DNA of 5,682 nucleotides from Actinomycetota bacterium (GTDB taxonomy: Bacteria > Actinomycetota > UBA4738 > G016210805), in contig JACQTL010000302.1 in assembly GCA_016210805.1 (NCBI GenBank), positions 1 to 5,682 of the forward strand, in the 5' to 3' direction. The translations under genes and the position numbers were made by a program. The notes under the pieces are model-generated. The model searched no databases. It was not told the origin of the DNA and saw only the letters and a list, made by a program, of their open reading frames with translations. Of this stretch, positions 5,299 through 5,682 are shown one piece after another (position 1 is the stretch's first letter; each line of letters begins with the position of its first letter).

Positions 5299-5682
5299 CG
5301 GGGAGACGACCCACGGCCACCCGGTCCCGTCCGGCCAGGTCGGGCAGCACGTGGACCTCGGCGAACCCGGCCGCTTCCAGGGTCCCGGCGACCGCGGGTC
5401 CCTGCCCGGCGCCCAGCTCCATGACCAGGCTCCCCCCGGGGGCCAGCCACGCCGGCGCTTCCCCGGCCAGGCGCCGGTGCACGTCCGTGCCGCCCAGCAG
5501 GGCATCGACCGGATCGGCGCGGACGTGGGCGGGGAGCCCGTCCAGCTCCGCCGGCTCCACGTAAGGCGGGTTGCTCACGACGAGGGCCACCGCCCCACGT
5601 AGCCGAGCGGGCAGCGGGGACAGGAGGTCCCCCTCGTGGACCTCCACGTCGAGCCCCGACCGCTCGGCGTTCCGCCGGGCCA
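5285..5682 (-). CDS. prmC: Peptide chain release factor N5-glutamine methyltransferase (5' end cut by window)
   Basis: Methylates the glutamine of the GGQ motif in release factors RF1 and RF2, using S-adenosylmethionine. Only the last 131 codons are inside; the frame is open to the right edge, where it reads ARRNAERSGL, the family's usual strand-helix region after the SAM-binding core. The catalytic NPPY motif is encoded at 5561-5572 within VVSNPPYVEPAE. PVDALLGG, WLAPGGSLVMELGAGQG, and the near-terminal DLAGRDRVAVGRL are all typical of PrmC rather than of other N6 or N5 methyltransferases such as PrmB. The HemK N-terminal helical domain and the GTGSG motif must lie beyond the window. Its stop lies inside the start of tsaC. 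In most bacteria prfA lies directly upstream, which cannot be checked here. Confidence 0.95.
   Translation of the reverse strand, partial: ARRNAERSGLDVEVHEGDLLSPLPARLRGAVALVVSNPPYVEPAELDGLPAHVRADPVDALLGGTDVHRRLAGEAPAWLAPGGSLVMELGAGQGPAVAGTLEAAGFAEVHVLPDLAGRDRVAVGRLPDAPG

Noticed and set aside
5299..5505. A 69-codon N-terminal extension of TsaC.
   Set aside because: The extension lies over conserved PrmC sequence in another frame and is Trp/Pro/Arg-rich; the protein starting at 5298 already has the full family length.

Overview
This is a G+C-rich, densely coded bacterial window. It has GTG as well as ATG starts, overlapping or nearly abutting stop/start codons, Shine-Dalgarno motifs, and one gene whose promoter implies a nearly leaderless transcript. 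Together with a mycobacterial-type RpiB active site, this points to a high-GC actinobacterium (Actinomycetota), probably chromosomal. I cannot place it more finely, and I see no IS element, CRISPR array, tRNA or rRNA.

Layout from left to right. (1) Positions 1-672, minus strand: the N-terminal 224 residues of a MalK/UgpC-type sugar ABC transporter ATPase, cut by the window edge. (2) Positions 673-847: a divergent control region with back-to-back sigma70-like promoters and a small palindrome over one -35 box. (3) Positions 848-1501, plus strand: a 217-residue XRE helix-turn-helix protein whose C-terminal third resembles the core-binding (SAM-like) domain of tyrosine recombinases but has no catalytic domain. 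(4) Positions 1503-1533: a GC-rich hairpin between convergent gene ends. (5) Positions 1518-3847, minus strand: a tight three-gene operon of a low-molecular-weight phosphatase, rpiB and glyA, read in that order. (6) Positions 3943-4875, plus strand: a signal-peptide, coiled-coil, single-TM protein of unknown function whose reading frame runs 177 nt antisense into tsaC. (7) Positions 4699-5682, minus strand: tsaC and the 3' part of prmC, overlapping by 14 nt.

The series prmC, tsaC, phosphatase, rpiB, glyA is a conserved bacterial housekeeping neighbourhood; Bacillus subtilis has prmC-ywlC-ywlE-ywlF-glyA in the same order, with extra genes between. It covers release-factor methylation, tRNA t6A synthesis, pentose phosphate isomerisation and one-carbon metabolism. 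Here it is split by the oppositely oriented membrane-protein gene, which forces the phosphatase-rpiB-glyA segment onto its own promoter.

The best leads for something undescribed are the XRE/recombinase-like fusion with its internal repeat, placed divergently from a sugar-transport ATPase, and the unknown membrane protein with its antisense tail. Neither is shown to be a new system by sequence alone.
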